Made by a program: the position numbers and the translations under genes
The notes under the pieces: generated by a model
What the model saw: only the letters and a program-made list of their open reading frames with translations
Told to the model about the DNA's origin: nothing
Database searches by the model: none
Shown: positions 60,936 to 64,000 of the stretch, piece after piece
Position numbering within the stretch: position 1 is the stretch's first letter
Layout of the letters: every line of letters begins with the position of its first letter
Assembly (NCBI GenBank): GCA_013397115.1
Contig: VWZW01002569.1
Location: forward strand, 902,931-966,930
Direction of reading: 5' to 3'
Length of the DNA stretch: 64,000 nucleotides
Source of the DNA: Edolisoma coerulescens
Taxonomy: Eukaryota > Chordata > Aves > Passeriformes > Campephagidae

Positions 60936-63900
60936 AGCAACTTCACTGATATCGCTGACAAGCACTTACATTTTATTCTCCCAAGTGTAGTCCTCGAGTT
61001 TAGGAGTCGATGAAGCAGCTTTGTGCTGCTGTCACTGCTTCTAATTACCAGCTGTAATAAGGCTTCATCCTGATTCCTTCTCCCTGACTTCTAAAATGAT
61101 ATTGTGGCCTCCTGGGTGAGTGGGCTTTCCTTTCCGATAAGACAGCAGCAAGAGCAAATCTACAGCACCTGTTTGAACATGAACCAGACTGGCTTATGGC
61201 AAAATAGAAGTGCAGAATGTTATGCAAAACGTTAAACCCAGAGAAATAAAGACTTAATACAAATAGATGATGGGAATGCTATGCAATCCTCTCCCTCATC
61301 TGTGGTTTATTTAAGTTAATCATTTCAGGCAAATTTTGATCAAGAAGAAACAGCTTTATATACTATATAATATCCTCTTTTTTCTGAATATAAATGTGCT
61401 TAAATAGACTATTTTTCTTTGATAGCCATCTGAAGGACTTTTGATACAGTCACCTTGTAAATCTGCAAGCTGACAATGCTACACAACTTGTCCCAAGCTT
61501 TAATGCACATCTTTACATGACACTCAAATTCACACCTTTAGACTCCGTGTAGTCAGATTTTGGGAATTTTTCAAAGTGGGTTTCCTTCTTTCTTTCTCAG
61601 TGGGTTGATTCCCCAAGTCACAGCATTTACTTCAGTGTTTTATATGATAAATCTGAAAGATAATTTAAATTAGAGCAAACCCTCTAAGATACGCCAATCA
61701 ATTCCAAATGCCATCTGTCACAGTACACTCAAAGTGGAGGAGAGAAGAAAGCACCCACTGGTTCAGTTCCTCCACACTAACTGGCAGGTGCCTGACTGTC
61801 TGTCAGCAGCCCTGTGTCTTCCTGCTTTCTGAAGCTTAATAGGGCAACCATTTGTCCTGATTATCCTGGGATCCAAAGCAGACTTCGCAAAAATTACATC
61901 CGAAGCTAAGATTACACTTTCTCTTCTCAGAGCAGTCAGAGCAGCAAAAATATCTTAATTTTCCTTAGCAAATTTAGAGGGTAATTGTCTTCTTATCTCT
62001 CCTTGCTTTACAATTAAACACATAAATATATCTGCCTTGCAGTTTGTATGTACAAAGCTCCTTTTTGACTTCTCGTTTTGCTGAGTGGGTGAGGTCTGCT
62101 GTCCTAGAGCATCATTTACCTTTCTGTTTCTATGTTTTCAACCCCTCAAGTGCTCAAGAAAAATAGTTTGTGGTTTTCTGTCTCCATGTTTATTTTAGGT
62201 TTGCTGGGACAAGTACGAAGAGTGACTGTTTATTTTGGTGGGCGAAAGTAGTACACATATATAACAATAATGGGTTCAATACTGACATGCTTTGCTTTAC
62301 CTCCATTCTCTCACCTCCACAGGCATTAGCTGTAACCTGGACACTTATGCCATCACCAGTACCAAACACAAGAGCAGATTAGTTGGCAGAGATGGACCAT
62401 GTCTCACCTTATCCCTCCCTGTCTGTAAACCAGACTGCATTTAGTGGGATACTCCACAGAAACTTTTCTTCTTGTTTTTCCCCCTCTGCTGTTATCCACA
62501 GCCACAGTAACGCTAGCACTGCAGCTGGTTCTTCAGCAAGAGGAGCTTTTCTTAGATTTTCCAAATCCTTCCCCCAGGATGTCTCTGGTCTCTAAGAGGA
62601 CCCCACCAGCAAGGCATTTTTCTGTTATTCCCTGACTATTATTAAAGGACAAACAACATATGAAACTCTTTTCATTTTTATCCCGACTTTCCCCAGCCAG
62701 CTGTCTTTATTCAGTCACTCAAGTGATCTATGAATTTATTACCTTCATTTCCTCATGAAATTAGGAACTTCAAAATCCTTTCCATCATCTCTGAAGCTTT
62801 GATGAGTGCTAATGATAAAAGCAGCATTCAGGTTGCTGGGATTTTGGCAACAGCTGAGAGTACTGAAATGTCCTTTCTTTGCCTGAGAGGGTTGCTTAGA
62901 GTGGGTGAATTGCTTGATCTCTTTTTTCACACAGGACCTTTAATCTAGGTGCTGGGAGGTTATGTCCTCTGCCTCTGAAAGCAAGCACAGGGAATAAAAC
63001 TTTCTTCTTCCAAAGTCTTATCTATTCGCTAGAAAAAGCAAAATTATCACTTCAGTGTTATCAGCTAAAGTCAGAGTTTCACTGTGCAAGGAGATCAGGA
63101 AGAACTAGGCATTATTCTAAATAGTTGAACAAACAAATAAGACAAAGTAACAGTTGAGAAAAGGGCTATTAAGCCCCTGAGAGTCCAACCATCCCTTCTT
63201 CTGAGTGTTTATGGATATTTTGTGCCTGTTGTAAACCAGATACTGTTTTCAAATATAAATATAAAATATGGTTATATTGGAAACCGGTACAGCTACAGGT
63301 CATTAAACAACATATGTTGAGATGCACTGATGCCATGAAGCACCCACTTAGGGGATGATGTACAAGATACAAACTAATTTTATATTTGATAAGCAGAATG
63401 TATGTTAAGAGTGGGCAGGTTGAAAACAGCATATTTTTTTATAGTACTTGTTTTTTTTCCTAAATAAATAATCTCTACCTTCACTAGAGAAGCAAAATAT
63501 ACAAACTTTTAAAAATTATTTGTAGATTTTAATTTGTAGAATTTCATTAGACAATAATAAACTATCTTAACTATATTAAATGACATAGAAAAGTTTTTCT
63601 GCCTCATAAACCTGCAACTTCATTCAACTTAATATTAAGTAATATTAATTAATTAATATTAGCTCACAATATTAAATTCTGTCGGTTTCAAAAAAAATTT
63701 CTTCAGAACTTACATGGACCCTTATGGCTATTATCACTTCTGGAAGATTGAGAAAAATTCCTAATGACTATAGAAGTAGCCAGGAGTATGCTTGGCAATT
63801 CCACATGGATATGAGTTTCATTATGGTTTGTACTCACTCCATATGCTAAATAAATTAACTTCAATTTCTTTTCTTCTCAGGATGAATCTCAGATGAAAAG

Positions 63901-64000
63901 ATGGAATCCAAGTTGCTTGTTCTTGCCCTTTTGATTTAATCTTCCTTACACAGTCACAAAATTAAAATTAAAAATTATCTTGTGGAGTCTTCATATATTT
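60936..64000. other. Unique AT-rich DNA, no gene seen
   Basis: No recognised gene. There is a palindromic (TAAT)n-like stretch at about 63628-63661. Near the end a pyrimidine tract and AG at 63867-63880 precede a 12-codon frame with a hydrophobic peptide, which I rejected as an exon. Confidence 0.55.

Noticed and set aside
63867..63939. Pyrimidine tract, AG and a 12-codon hydrophobic frame (MESKLLVLALLI) resembling a signal-peptide exon
   Set aside because: A stop follows directly with no splice donor, so it is most likely chance.
1..64000. CRISPR arrays, operons, phage or plasmid features
   Set aside because: No regularly spaced repeats with unique spacers and no bacterial gene structure; all repeat evidence is avian.

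Overview
The window is AT-rich vertebrate nuclear DNA, almost certainly from a bird and most likely a passerine. It carries many CR1 LINE fragments ending in the typical CR1 3' tail. It also has a SINE whose head is a tRNA-Ile(AAT) copy and whose tail is a CR1 tail, which matches TguSINE1, a family known to me from songbirds. Four solo LTRs of avian endogenous retroviruses, recognisable by target-site duplications, complete the picture. I see no prokaryotic features, no CRISPR array and no operon structure.

I found no convincing protein-coding exon or RNA gene. All longer open frames are either repeat sequence (CR1 reverse transcriptase remnants, LTR sequence, a TTTTC microsatellite) or frames with no recognisable domain, codon bias or splice context. 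The window is therefore intergenic or a large intron, and the sequence cannot tell which.

Layout: 1-12.5 kb is mostly unique AT-rich DNA with one CR1 tail (4.6 kb) and a short class-II-type solo LTR (6943-7213, 6-bp TSD). At 12.5-23.4 kb there is an ancient amniote repeat, T-rich and A/C-rich tracts, an old CR1 (19.5 kb) and small tandem duplications. At 23.4-29 kb lie two minus-strand solo LTRs with 5-bp TSDs (23475-24114, CpG-rich; 28417-29012, with a strong hairpin). At 32.8-33.2 kb there is a long (TTTTC)n array. At 34.7-47.1 kb there are old CR1 pieces, a pyrimidine tract with a 7-N assembly gap, and a minus-strand CR1 split by a TA/TG microsatellite. At 50.6-59.4 kb is the richest cluster: a 1.16-kb CR1 with reverse transcriptase remnants, the SINE that shares its tail, an 1110-bp solo LTR with internal ~46-bp repeats, and a CR1 that begins with an inverted duplication of its own sequence. 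The remainder to 64 kb is unique except for an unexplained GC-rich patch at 60.7-60.9 kb.

The elements do not form a functional system together. What links them is retrotransposition history: the LINE at 50.6 kb and the SINE at 53.5 kb share an identical 20-nt 3' tail stretch, as expected for a LINE/SINE partner pair. I found no undescribed biological system here. Family names are from memory and were not checked against a repeat library.
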